DNA of 64,000 nt, taken from assembly GCA_963816925.1 (NCBI GenBank), contig CAWFMY010000009.1:124001-188000 (forward strand), written 5' to 3'. Of the stretch, positions 1 through 7,876 are shown one piece after another. Below the pieces are notes generated by a model that worked only from the letters and a program-made list of their open reading frames with translations, was not told the DNA's origin and made no database searches. This stretch comes from CAIWHR01 sp963816925 (GTDB taxonomy: Bacteria; Pseudomonadota; Gammaproteobacteria; Burkholderiales; Casimicrobiaceae). Every line of letters starts with the position of its first letter. Position 1 is the stretch's first letter. The position numbers and the translations under genes were made by a program.

Positions 1-399
1 CAGGTCGAGGCTCGCGTACTTCTCGTACATCGGCTTCAGCTGCGCTTCCGCGGCATCGGTTTCCTGCGTCCACGCGCCGGTCGACGACCAGCCGAGCAGG
101 CCGTTGAAGGTGCCGAGCCCGGGATACGCGACCAGGTAGCCGAGCGAAAAGACGATCGTGATCCAGAACAGCCACATCCACCAGCGCGGCAACGGATTGT
201 TGTACTCCGCGAGATCGCCGTCCCACGTGTGCCCCATGAGCTCGACCTTGGCGGCGCCGGTTCCCGCAGCCGGCGCGGCCGCGCCGGGCTTGACGCGCGC
301 GCGGCTCGTCACCCACAGCAGCCATGCGCAATAGCCGATCGACCCGAACGTGAGGACGATCACATACCAGTTCCAGAATCCGGACGTGAAGTCGCTCAT
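1..399 (-). CDS. ccoP: cbb3-type cytochrome c oxidase subunit III, CcoP (partial, N-terminal part)
   Basis: Diheme cytochrome c subunit of the cbb3 oxidase, which passes electrons from soluble cytochrome c to the CcoN catalytic subunit at the inner membrane. Only the first 133 codons lie in the window. They show a short N-terminal membrane segment (about residues 7-25), a linker, and the family signature EYNNPLPRWW followed by a second membrane segment and YPGLG, WSS. The two CxxCH haem sites are expected beyond the left edge and are not visible. The start ATG overlaps the ccoQ stop codon by 4 nt (ATGA), so translation is probably coupled. Last gene of the ccoNOQP run. Confidence 0.95.
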   Translation of the reverse strand, partial: MSDFTSGFWNWYVIVLTFGSIGYCAWLLWVTSRARVKPGAAAPAAGTGAAKVELMGHTWDGDLAEYNNPLPRWWMWLFWITIVFSLGYLVAYPGLGTFNGLLGWSSTGAWTQETDAAEAQLKPMYEKYASLDL

Positions 400-587
400 G
401 GTTGCCGTCCCGCGCGTTGGCCGGCGGATATCATTCCGCCGGTGTCATCCGGCAGCGCAAACGGCGCGTTGGCTGCCTCCTCGAAAGCGGCCTTCCGGCG
501 CCGGCTGTACGCCCACGCGACGATGCCGAGGAACGCCAGGAACGACAGGACCGTTGCCGCAATGCTGACGAAGCTGTAGAGATTCAT
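396..587 (-). CDS. ccoQ: cbb3 oxidase subunit CcoQ/FixQ
   Basis: Small (63 aa) accessory subunit that stabilises the cbb3 complex. One N-terminal membrane helix (about residues 5-27) is followed by a basic stretch (YSRRRKAAFEEAA) and a polar tail, the usual CcoQ form. It lies 3 nt after the ccoO stop and overlaps ccoP by 4 nt. Identification rests on size, topology and position, since the sequence of this subunit is poorly conserved. Confidence 0.9.
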   Translation of the reverse strand: MNLYSFVSIAATVLSFLAFLGIVAWAYSRRRKAAFEEAANAPFALPDDTGGMISAGQRAGRQP

Positions 588-590
588 TGT

Positions 591-1205
591 CTACCTCACG
601 TTCGGCAGCGCGAGACCGAGGTTTTGCAAGTACGCGACGAGCGCGTCCTGCTCCGTCTTGCCCTTGACGTCGTCCTCGGCTTTCGCGATTTCGGCATCCG
701 TGTACGGCACGCCCACGCGCCGCAGCGCCCGCATGCGCGCCGGGAGATCGCCGCTCGATGCCGGCGCCTTCGCGAGCCAGGCATAGGCCGGCATGTTCGA
801 TTCCGGCACCACGTCGCGCGGATTGTTGAGATGCACGCGATGCCAGTCGTCCGAATAGCGGCCGCCGACGCGCGCGAGGTCCGGCCCGGTGCGCTTGCTG
901 CCCCACTGGAACGGGTGGTCGTAGACGAACTCGCCGGCCACCGAGTAGTGGCCGTAGCGCTCGGTCTCGGCGCGAAACGGCCGGATCATCTGCGAATGGC
1001 AGTTGTAGCAGCCTTCGCGGAGGTAGATGTCGCGCCCGGCGAGCTGCAGCGCGTCATACGGCTTGATGCCCTTGACCGGCTCCGTCGTCGACTTCTGGAA
1101 GTACAGCGGGACGATTTCGACGAGACCGCCCACGCTGATCAGCAGGACGATGCAGACGATCATCCAGCCGATGTTCTGCTCGAGCATTTCCTGGTTGAAT
1201 TTCAT
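591..1205 (-). CDS. ccoO: cbb3-type cytochrome c oxidase subunit II, CcoO
   Basis: Membrane-anchored monohaem cytochrome c subunit of the cbb3 oxidase, 204 aa. The N-terminal anchor helix covers about residues 12-32. A single CxxCH haem site (EGCYNCHSQ) is at residues 66-70, and a Met ligand candidate lies in ESNMPAYAW. An in-frame ATG 33 nt further upstream exists, but starting at MKFNQEM gives the normal family N-terminus and keeps a 10-nt gap to ccoN. Transcribed with ccoN upstream and ccoQP downstream. Confidence 0.96.
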   Translation of the reverse strand: MKFNQEMLEQNIGWMIVCIVLLISVGGLVEIVPLYFQKSTTEPVKGIKPYDALQLAGRDIYLREGCYNCHSQMIRPFRAETERYGHYSVAGEFVYDHPFQWGSKRTGPDLARVGGRYSDDWHRVHLNNPRDVVPESNMPAYAWLAKAPASSGDLPARMRALRRVGVPYTDAEIAKAEDDVKGKTEQDALVAYLQNLGLALPNVR

Positions 1206-1215
1206 CGTCGTCCCC

Positions 1216-2667
1216 TTAAGCGTGCGCCGGCAACGCATCGGGAATCGGCGCCTCGACCGCCTTGCCGCCCGCGACCGTGCGGATCACATTCCACGCCATG
1301 AGCAGCATCCCGGCGAGGAACAGCACGCCGCCCAGCAGCCGGATCGCATAGAACGGGTACGTCGCCTTGACGCCTTCGACGAACGCATAGGTGAGCGTTC
1401 CGTCGGCATTGACCGCGCGCCACATCAGGCCCTGCATCACCCCGGCAATCCACATCGACGAGATGTAGAGGACCACGCCGAACGTCGCGATCCAGAAGTG
1501 CAGCGTGATGAGGCGGATCGACCACATCGCGGTCTTGCCGAACATCCGCGGAATGAGGTAGTACATCGCGCCGATCGAGATGAACGCGACCCAGCCGAGC
1601 GCGCCCGAATGCACGTGGCCGATCGTCCAGTCGGTGTAGTGCGAGAGCGCGTTGACCGTCTTGATCGACATCATCGGCCCCTCGAACGTGCTCATGCCGT
1701 AGAACGACAGCGACACGATGAGGAACTTGAGGATCGGATCCTCGCGCAGCTTGTGCCACGCGCCCGAGAGCGTCATCATCCCGTTGATCATGCCGCCCCA
1801 CGACGGCGCCAGCAGGATGAGCGAGAACAGCATGCCGAGCGACTGCGTCCAGTCCGGCAGCGCCGTGTAGTGCAGGTGGTGCGGGCCCGCCCACATGTAG
1901 GTGAAGATCAGCGCCCAGAAGTGGACGACCGAGAGCCGGTACGAGTAGATCGGCCGGCCCGCCTGCTTCGGCACGAAGTAATACATGATGCCGAGGAAGC
2001 CCGCGGTCAGGAAAAAGCCGACCGCGTTGTGGCCATACCACCACTGCACCATGGCGTCCTGCACGCCCGCGTACGCCGAGTACGATTTCATCGGCCACAG
2101 CGAGGCCGGGCTCTCCGCGCTGTTGACGAGATGCAGCACGGCGACGGTCAGGATGAACGCGCCGAAGAACCAGTTGGCCACGTAGATGTGCGGCGTCTTG
2201 CGCAGGATGATCGTGCCGAAGAACACGATCGCGTAGGACACCCAGACCAGCGTGATCAGGATGTCGATCGGCCACTCGAGCTCCGCGTATTCCTTGCCCG
2301 ACGTGAATCCCAGCGGCAGCGTCACCGCCGCGAGCACGATGACCGCCTGCCAGCCCCAGAACGTGAACGACGCGAGCGCATCCCCGAACAGGCGCACCTG
2401 GCAGGTGCGCTGGACGACGTAGTACGACGTCGCGAACAGCGCGCAGCCGCCGAACGCGAAGATCACCGCGTTGGTGTGCAGCGGCCGCAGCCGGCCGTAC
2501 GACAGCCACGGAACGCCGTCCCACAGGACGAAGTCGGGCCACAGCAACTGGGCGGCGATGATGACGCCGACCAGCATGCCGACGATGCCCCAGACGACCG
2601 TCATGATCGCGAACTGGCGCACCACCTTGTAGTTGAACGTCGCCGCGCTTCCCCCGCTCATCGCCAT
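1216..2667 (-). CDS. ccoN: cbb3-type cytochrome c oxidase catalytic subunit I, CcoN
   Basis: Catalytic haem-copper subunit that reduces O2 at high affinity and pumps protons. Typical multi-spanning protein, 483 aa. Haem and CuB ligands are visible: His in LRPLHTN (residue 64), WWYGHNAVGF, the pair in GPHHLHYT, and the HxH in TIGHVHSGAL. An upstream in-frame ATG at 2742 would add 25 residues. I chose 2667 because GGAGG lies 8 nt before it and the upper start would fall upstream of the predicted promoter -10. First gene of ccoNOQP, with a perfect FNR box 87 nt upstream. Confidence 0.97.
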   Translation of the reverse strand: MAMSGGSAATFNYKVVRQFAIMTVVWGIVGMLVGVIIAAQLLWPDFVLWDGVPWLSYGRLRPLHTNAVIFAFGGCALFATSYYVVQRTCQVRLFGDALASFTFWGWQAVIVLAAVTLPLGFTSGKEYAELEWPIDILITLVWVSYAIVFFGTIILRKTPHIYVANWFFGAFILTVAVLHLVNSAESPASLWPMKSYSAYAGVQDAMVQWWYGHNAVGFFLTAGFLGIMYYFVPKQAGRPIYSYRLSVVHFWALIFTYMWAGPHHLHYTALPDWTQSLGMLFSLILLAPSWGGMINGMMTLSGAWHKLREDPILKFLIVSLSFYGMSTFEGPMMSIKTVNALSHYTDWTIGHVHSGALGWVAFISIGAMYYLIPRMFGKTAMWSIRLITLHFWIATFGVVLYISSMWIAGVMQGLMWRAVNADGTLTYAFVEGVKATYPFYAIRLLGGVLFLAGMLLMAWNVIRTVAGGKAVEAPIPDALPAHA

Positions 2668-2723
2668 CGTGATCGCCTCCGCATCGTCCGCGCGCAGACT
2701 GCGCGCCGCCCGTGACCAGCCAA

Positions 2724-2767
2724 GGATGCTACGGGTGATCACCCGTGGCGGCCTTGATCGAAATCAA
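2724..2767 (-). promoter_or_regulatory. FNR/Anr-activated promoter of ccoNOQP
   Basis: The minus strand carries TTGAT-CGAA-ATCAA at 2767-2754, a perfect match to the FNR/Anr consensus (TTGAT-N4-ATCAA). A -10-like TAGCAT lies at 2729-2724. A start point near 2719 would put the box centre about 41.5 nt upstream, the class II activator position. The box overlaps the stop codon of ccoS, so ccoNOQP can be induced separately from ccoIS. The match is seen directly; activation under low oxygen is inferred from known cbb3 operons. Confidence 0.85.
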
Positions 2768-2967
2768 AGCCGGGGAGCCGGGGGGACCGGGGTCGAGTTT
2801 TCGGAGGCTTCCGAAGGCGAGTGGACGGAGTCGTCGTCGGCGAGGATGCGGTGCGCCGGGCCTTCGAGGTCGTCGAACTGACCCGAATGCACGGACCACC
2901 AGAACCCGGCTCCGATGAGAAACGCGAGCACGACCGCAAGCGGAATCAGCAGGACGAGTATTTCCAC
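2764..2967 (-). CDS. ccoS: cbb3 oxidase maturation protein CcoS
   Basis: Small (67 aa) membrane protein needed to insert cofactors into the cbb3 oxidase. One N-terminal helix (about residues 3-23, ending FLIGAGFWW) is followed by the family motif SGQFDDLEGPAHRIL and a D-rich stretch, then a Pro-rich tail. It follows ccoI by 9 nt and precedes ccoN, the common ccoI-ccoS order. Confidence 0.93.
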   Translation of the reverse strand: MEILVLLIPLAVVLAFLIGAGFWWSVHSGQFDDLEGPAHRILADDDSVHSPSEASENSTPVPPAPRL

Positions 2968-2976
2968 GCGGGGAAC

Positions 2977-5478
2977 CTACTGCGGCCGGCCGTCAAAGCG
3001 CGCGAGGCGCATCGCGTTGCCCACGACGACGAGCGAGGACAGCGACATCCCGACGGCCGCGGCGAGCGGCGTGACGAGGCCGAATGCCGCAGCGGGGATC
3101 GCGATCGCGTTGTAGGCAAACGCCCAGCCGAGGTTCTGGCGCACGATGCGAAACGTCCGGCGCGCGTGGCCGATCGCATCCGCGACGAGACCGAGGTCGT
3201 CGGCCAGCACGACGACATCGGCGGTCCACTGCGCGAGCGGCGCCGCGCTGCCGAGACTCACCGACACCTGCGCCTGCGCGAGCGACGGCGCGTCGTTGAT
3301 GCCGTCGCCGACCATGGCGACGATCGCCCCGCCCGCCTGCAGCCCCACGATCGCCGCGCGCTTGTCCTCCGGCGTCGCGTCGCCGCGCGCGTCGGCGATC
3401 CCGAGTTGCGCCGCGACGACCGCGGCCACGGACGGGCGATCGCCGGACAGGATCGAAGGAACGATGCGCAGCGTCTTCAGCCGGGAGACGAGTTCCCTTG
3501 CGCCGGGCCGCACGGCGTCGCCCACCGCGAACAACGCGATGAAGCCCTTGGCGTCGCCCAGCGCAACCAGCGTCGCGGACGGGTCGACGCGAATCGCTTC
3601 GTCCGGAAGCGGTCCCGCGAGCGCGCCAACGAACTCCGGCCGCCCGAGACGGACGGCACGCCCCGCGACGACGCCTTCCACGCCGTGGCCGGCGACGATG
3701 CGCAGCGATTCGGCCCGCGGCCAGTCGAGCCCCTCCCCCGCCGCGCGAAACGCCGCCGCCAAGGGATGTTCCGACGTCGCTTCGAGGCCCGCAGCGAGGG
3801 CGACGACATCGTCGCGCGCGGCGCCGCGCACCGGGCGGACATCGAGGAGCGCCGCGCGCCCCGGTGTCAGGGTGCCGGTCTTGTCGAAAACCACGTTCGT
3901 GACGCGCGACAGTGTCTCGAGCGCGTCGGCGCGCGTGACCACGATCCGTCGCCGCGCGAGCGCGCCGTTCGCGGCGGCGAGCGCAGCCGGCGTGGCCAGG
4001 GAAAGCGCGCACGGGCAGGACACGATGAGCACCGCGAACGTCACGGCGAACACGCGCGACGGATCGTGGATCGACCACGCGAGCGCCGTCAGCGCCGCGA
4101 GGCAAAGCAGCGCGCCCACGAACCATGCGGCGACGCGATCGGCGACACGGGCGACACGCGGCCGCGCGGCCGCTGCACAAGTCACCAGCCGCTCGATCGC
4201 GGCGAGCCGCGTGCCTTCGCCCGCCGCACAGACGCAGACGACGAGGGCATCGTCGCGCACGATGCTCCCGGCAAGCACCGTTTCGCCCGGCCCGCGCCGA
4301 CGCGGCCGCGATTCGCCGGTGAGGATGGCTTCCTCGACGTTCGCGCACCCCTCGACGATCGTCCCGTCGGCCGGCACCGTCGCGCCGGCGCGAACGAGAA
4401 TGAAATCGCCTCCCGCAAGCGTCGTCGCGCCCGTCGACTGGACATCGCGCCGCGCGGGCCAGTCCGTGAGACGTTCCGCGGTCGCCGGACGCGCCCGGGC
4501 CACCGCTTCGACCGCGTCGCCCGCGCGGCGGCGCGCGACGAGCTCGACGTAGCGCGCGACGAGCAGCAGCGCGATGAACATCGTCACCGAGTCGTAATAG
4601 ACCGCCCCCGTGCCCGCAAGGGTCGACACCGCGCTCGCGATGAACGCGGCGGCGAGCCCCAGCGCGACCGGCACGTCCATGCCGAGCCGCCGCATCCGAA
4701 GGTCGCGCCACGCGCCGCGGAAGAACGGCGCCGCGGAGTAGAGGAGCGCGGGCAGCGTCAGCGTGAGACTCGCCCATTCGAGCAGCAGGCGCTGCTCGGG
4801 CGCGACGCCCTCGACGGTGACATACGTCGGGATGGCGAACATCATCACCTGCATCATGGCGAGCAGCGCGATGGCCGTGCGCAGCAGCAGTGCACGTGCC
4901 TCGCGCCGCACGAGCGCCTCGCGCCGCGCCGGGTCGTAGGGATGCGCGCGATAGCCGATGGCCGCGATCGCGCGCAGCACGTCGGAGAGCCGTGCCGCCG
5001 CCGGGTCGAACACCACGCGCGCGCGCCGTGTCGCGAAATTCACCTCCGCGTGGGAGATTCCGGGACGCCGCGCGAGCCAGCGCTCGATCAGCCAGACGCA
5101 CGCACCGCAGTGGATGCCCTCGACCAGCAACGAAACCTCGCGCCTGCCGTCCGGGGTCGCGTGCATGAATCGGGCGATGAGCGCCGGATCGTCCCACTGC
5201 GACCACGGGTCCGCCGCACCCGCTTCATCGGCCGGTGCGAGCGCGACCTCCGTGCGGCGTTCGTAGAACGCATCGAGACCGGCCACGTGGATCGTCTGCG
5301 CGATGCCGCGGCACCCGGCGCAGCAGAATGCCCGTGGCGCGCCGTTCAGCACGGTTTGCCAGCGCTGCGGGTCGGGGTTCGGCTGCCCGCAGTGGTAGCA
5401 CGCCACGATGCCGGGCGTGCCGGCGGCGTTCGCCGTGGACGGCGGGTCGAGATCGGCGGTCGCGGGCGCCTCGTGCAT
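2977..5478 (-). CDS. ccoI: Copper-translocating P-type ATPase CcoI/FixI
   Basis: P1B-type ATPase that exports Cu(I) for assembly of the cbb3 CuB centre; 833 aa. In order: an N-terminal Cys-rich segment (CYHCGQP near residue 28, FCCAGC near 52), a heavy-metal-associated domain with GIHCGAC at about 122-127, membrane helices, TGES near 385, the transport motif CPC near 487, the phosphorylation motif DKTGTLT near 530, SEHPLA near 570 and GDGINDAP near 722. Longer in-frame starts exist upstream to 5721, but the ATG at 5478 keeps the normal N-terminus and leaves the intergenic FNR box non-coding. Heads the ccoI-ccoS pair. Confidence 0.96.
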   Translation of the reverse strand: MHEAPATADLDPPSTANAAGTPGIVACYHCGQPNPDPQRWQTVLNGAPRAFCCAGCRGIAQTIHVAGLDAFYERRTEVALAPADEAGAADPWSQWDDPALIARFMHATPDGRREVSLLVEGIHCGACVWLIERWLARRPGISHAEVNFATRRARVVFDPAAARLSDVLRAIAAIGYRAHPYDPARREALVRREARALLLRTAIALLAMMQVMMFAIPTYVTVEGVAPEQRLLLEWASLTLTLPALLYSAAPFFRGAWRDLRMRRLGMDVPVALGLAAAFIASAVSTLAGTGAVYYDSVTMFIALLLVARYVELVARRRAGDAVEAVARARPATAERLTDWPARRDVQSTGATTLAGGDFILVRAGATVPADGTIVEGCANVEEAILTGESRPRRRGPGETVLAGSIVRDDALVVCVCAAGEGTRLAAIERLVTCAAAARPRVARVADRVAAWFVGALLCLAALTALAWSIHDPSRVFAVTFAVLIVSCPCALSLATPAALAAANGALARRRIVVTRADALETLSRVTNVVFDKTGTLTPGRAALLDVRPVRGAARDDVVALAAGLEATSEHPLAAAFRAAGEGLDWPRAESLRIVAGHGVEGVVAGRAVRLGRPEFVGALAGPLPDEAIRVDPSATLVALGDAKGFIALFAVGDAVRPGARELVSRLKTLRIVPSILSGDRPSVAAVVAAQLGIADARGDATPEDKRAAIVGLQAGGAIVAMVGDGINDAPSLAQAQVSVSLGSAAPLAQWTADVVVLADDLGLVADAIGHARRTFRIVRQNLGWAFAYNAIAIPAAAFGLVTPLAAAVGMSLSSLVVVGNAMRLARFDGRPQ

Positions 5479-5554
5479 CGGACGCAATCTACGGTGCCGC
5501 CCCGGGAGGGTCAATCGATCCTTGGCCCGGTCTTGACATTGGGCAAGGTGTCCA

Positions 5555-5568
5555 TTGATTTTCGTCAA
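5555..5568 (+). promoter_or_regulatory. FNR-type box between ccoI and the universal stress gene
   Basis: TTGAT-TTTC-GTCAA matches the FNR/Anr consensus at nine of ten half-site positions. Its centre (5561.5) lies about 41.5 nt before a start point near 5603, which would be served by a -10-like GACAAT at 5591-5596, so it fits class II activation of the stress gene starting at 5627. A weaker second site, TTGAC-ATTG-GGCAA, lies at 5533-5546 and could serve the divergent ccoI. Seen in sequence; the regulator is inferred. Confidence 0.75.
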
Positions 5569-5626
5569 CGCGACGGCCATCATGCCGAGGGACAATATCG
5601 TCATCCGAAGCGTTGAAGGATCCGAA

Positions 5627-6070
5627 ATGTACAAAAACCTGCTGATTGCGACCGATGGATCCAAGCTTTCCGACAAGGCGCTCGCGCACGCGATTTCGCT
5701 TGCGCAGGCGCTCGGCAGCAAGCTGACCGCGTTCTATGCGGCGCCCGACTATCCGATGCCGGCGTACGCGGACGGCGTCGTCTACGAGCCCGTGTCGCGC
5801 CGCGAATATGCAAAGCTCGCGGCGGAAGACGCGCAGAAGATCCTCGATGCGGCGGCGCAGAAGGCCGAGGCCGCCGGCGTCGAATGCAAGACCGCCTTCG
5901 CGATCGCGGCGGCGCCGTGGGAAGCGATCCTCGCCGCGGCGAAAAAGCACAAGTGCGACGGGATCGTCATGGCCTCGCACGGCCGGCGCGGCTTGTCGGC
6001 AGTGCTGCTCGGCAGCGAAACGCAAAAGGTCCTCACGCACTCGAAGCTGCCGGTGACCGTCGTCCGGTAG
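5627..6070 (+). CDS. Universal stress protein (UspA family)
   Basis: Cytosolic single-domain Usp, 147 aa. It begins YKNLLIATDGS and ends with the ATP-binding loop SHGRRGLSAVLLGSETQKVL and LPVTVV, matching G-x2-G-x9-G-S. The ATG at 5627 is preceded by AAGGA; a longer frame back to 5555 runs through the FNR box and was rejected. It is divergent from ccoI, and the FNR-type box suggests induction at low oxygen, as known for Anr-controlled Usp proteins in Pseudomonas. Its exact physiological role cannot be read from the sequence. Confidence 0.92.
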   Translation: MYKNLLIATDGSKLSDKALAHAISLAQALGSKLTAFYAAPDYPMPAYADGVVYEPVSRREYAKLAAEDAQKILDAAAQKAEAAGVECKTAFAIAAAPWEAILAAAKKHKCDGIVMASHGRRGLSAVLLGSETQKVLTHSKLPVTVVR

Positions 6071-6085
6071 GCCCGTTCCGCCACT

Positions 6086-6114
6086 CGTCGCGCCGTTCCC
6101 TCCCGGGCGCGACG
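6086..6114 (+). terminator. Hairpin after the universal stress gene
   Basis: A perfect 9-bp stem (CGTCGCGCC / GGCGCGACG) with an 11-nt loop begins 16 nt after the stop codon and is followed by CGCTTT. The U-tract is short, so termination efficiency is uncertain. Confidence 0.5.
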
Positions 6115-6119
6115 CGCTT

Positions 6120-6128
6120 TGCTATGCT
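6120..6128 (+). promoter_or_regulatory. Extended -10 promoter element upstream of the TPR gene
   Basis: TGC-TATGCT forms an extended -10 element 42 nt before the GTG start at 6170, with no clear -35. It overlaps an in-frame TTG at 6119, which argues that this TTG is not the start. Confidence 0.4.
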
Positions 6129-6169
6129 TTGGCCGCGCGGTCCGCGGCCCGGCCGCGCGGGGGAAACGC

Positions 6170-7834
6170 GTGGCGCCTGCATCGCGATCCGGTCTCGCTC
6201 AGCAAACCCTTGTCCGCGGCGCGACCGGCGCGCAGCCGCTGCTCTTCGGCTTCGGCACCGACGGCGCCGACCAGAATTTCCTGCCGTGGCTCGCGCAGAA
6301 TGTCGCGGCCGTGTTCACGATCCTGCTGTCGATCGCGCTGATCGCCCTGCTCGCGGCGCTCATCTATGCGCTGTGGCGCGAGCTTCGCCGCAACATCATC
6401 GTACTCGACCCGCTCGAAGTCCCGCGCGAGCTCGCGCTGCGCGGGTACACGCCGGCGGTCGTCACCGAGCGGCTGCTGAACGCGATCCACACGATCCAGA
6501 GCGTGGCGAACACGCAAAAGCCGCGGCGCGGCCACATCGCCTCCGCGCTGCAGGCCGACATCCAGATTCCCGTCGGCCAGCTGTCGATCAAGGCATTGGC
6601 GCGCTACTTCCGGCAGCTGCTGGACCTGCCGGACCAGCACGTCGTCGGCGAGATCACGCGCGACGGCGACGCGTTGACGCTGATGCTGCGCCGGCGCGAC
6701 GGCGCGCAGATGACGCTCGCGCGTCCACGCACCGCGACGGATGTCGCACCGCTCATCGCGGCCGGCGCCGAGGAGGCCGTGCGCCTTACCGACCCGTACG
6801 TCCTCGCGTCGTACTACATCGAGCAGGAGCTGCCGGGACCGGACTTCCCCAGGACGACGGAGGCGCTGCAGCACGTCATCGACACGCGGCCGGACGAGGC
6901 GCCCTGGGCGCGCAACCTGCAGGGTCTTCTGCTGCTCAACCGCTACGAAAACGATGCGGCGCTGGACGCGCTGCGGCGCGGCTTCGAGGCGGATCCGCAG
7001 CTGCAAAGCCCCGTGTCCGAGGAATTCATGACGGCGCTCGTCCGTACCGGCCGCACCGACGAAGCCTTGCGCATCGTCGAAGCCGCCACGGCGAAGCGGC
7101 TCACCGCGGCGCAGCGGACGCGCATCGGCTGGTGCAACGTGATGCTGGGTCGTCATCGCATTGCGCTCCGGCAATTCCGGCGCGTCCTCGCGACCCACCG
7201 CGAGCACGCCTACGCGATGCTGGGGCAGGCGGTGTGCCTCGAGCGACTGCACCGTCCGCACGAAGCGCTGCCGGTGCTCGAAAAATTCTTCCGCGTGCGC
7301 GGACCGGGTTGGACGGGCGTCCAGGTCTACGTCGGCGCGCTGCTCGACGTGGGGCGCACCGACGATGCCGTGCGGGCTGCCGAAGACCTGTATGCGCGCC
7401 ATCCCGACGAATCCGCGGCCATGGCGACGCTCGCGCGCATCCGGCTGCGGCAGGGGCGCCCCGCGGAAGCCGCGGCGCTGGCCGAAGCCGGCACCAGGCG
7501 CTGGGCCATGCGTTCGCAGAGCTGGTATTGCTGGGGCGAGGCGTTGCTGGCGCTGGGCGATCCGGAGGGCGCCATCGCGAAATTCCGGCAGCTCTACCTG
7601 CAGGAATTTCCGTCGCCCGAATGCGTGACCGGATGGGCGCGCGCCCTCCTGCAACTCGGTCGCAACGACGAAGCGCTCGCGAAATTCGCCGAGGCGGAAA
7701 AGATCGACCCGCATAACGCGCGGAACTACCTCGAGTGGGGCCGCGCGCTGACCGCCCTCGAGCGCACGGGCGAAGGCGAGGCGATGGTCGCGAAGGCGGA
7801 GGCGCTGGCGAAAAGGCAGGGCCTGAAGCTGTAG
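6170..7834 (+). CDS. Membrane-anchored TPR protein of unknown function
   Basis: About 554 aa. A short N-terminal segment is followed by one hydrophobic helix (about residues 42-68, LLSIALIALLAALIYALW), a charged segment (WRELRRN), and a soluble region with a divergent middle domain and TPR-like helical repeats from about residue 230 to the end (EALRIVEAA, AYAMLGQAV, EGAIAKFRQLY, EALAKFAEAEK). The GTG at 6170 has a GGGGGA ribosome site; the TTG at 6119 would start inside the promoter. TPR arrays act as protein-binding scaffolds, so a role in an envelope complex is plausible, but I do not recognise the family. It stands alone between two promoters. Confidence 0.8.
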   Translation: MAPASRSGLAQQTLVRGATGAQPLLFGFGTDGADQNFLPWLAQNVAAVFTILLSIALIALLAALIYALWRELRRNIIVLDPLEVPRELALRGYTPAVVTERLLNAIHTIQSVANTQKPRRGHIASALQADIQIPVGQLSIKALARYFRQLLDLPDQHVVGEITRDGDALTLMLRRRDGAQMTLARPRTATDVAPLIAAGAEEAVRLTDPYVLASYYIEQELPGPDFPRTTEALQHVIDTRPDEAPWARNLQGLLLLNRYENDAALDALRRGFEADPQLQSPVSEEFMTALVRTGRTDEALRIVEAATAKRLTAAQRTRIGWCNVMLGRHRIALRQFRRVLATHREHAYAMLGQAVCLERLHRPHEALPVLEKFFRVRGPGWTGVQVYVGALLDVGRTDDAVRAAEDLYARHPDESAAMATLARIRLRQGRPAEAAALAEAGTRRWAMRSQSWYCWGEALLALGDPEGAIAKFRQLYLQEFPSPECVTGWARALLQLGRNDEALAKFAEAEKIDPHNARNYLEWGRALTALERTGEGEAMVAKAEALAKRQGLKL

Positions 7835-7876
7835 CCGCGCAGCCGCAATCCGTCGACTGCGCGTGCGACGCGATCC

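Noticed and set aside
2821..5616. Plus-strand open frame of 931 codons opposite ccoI
   Set aside because: Arg/Asp/His-rich low-complexity translation typical of the antisense of G+C-rich genes; ccoI shows every P-type ATPase motif.
6119..6169. TTG start at 6119 for the TPR protein
   Set aside because: It overlaps the extended -10 element and lacks a ribosome site; GTG 6170 has GGGGGA upstream.
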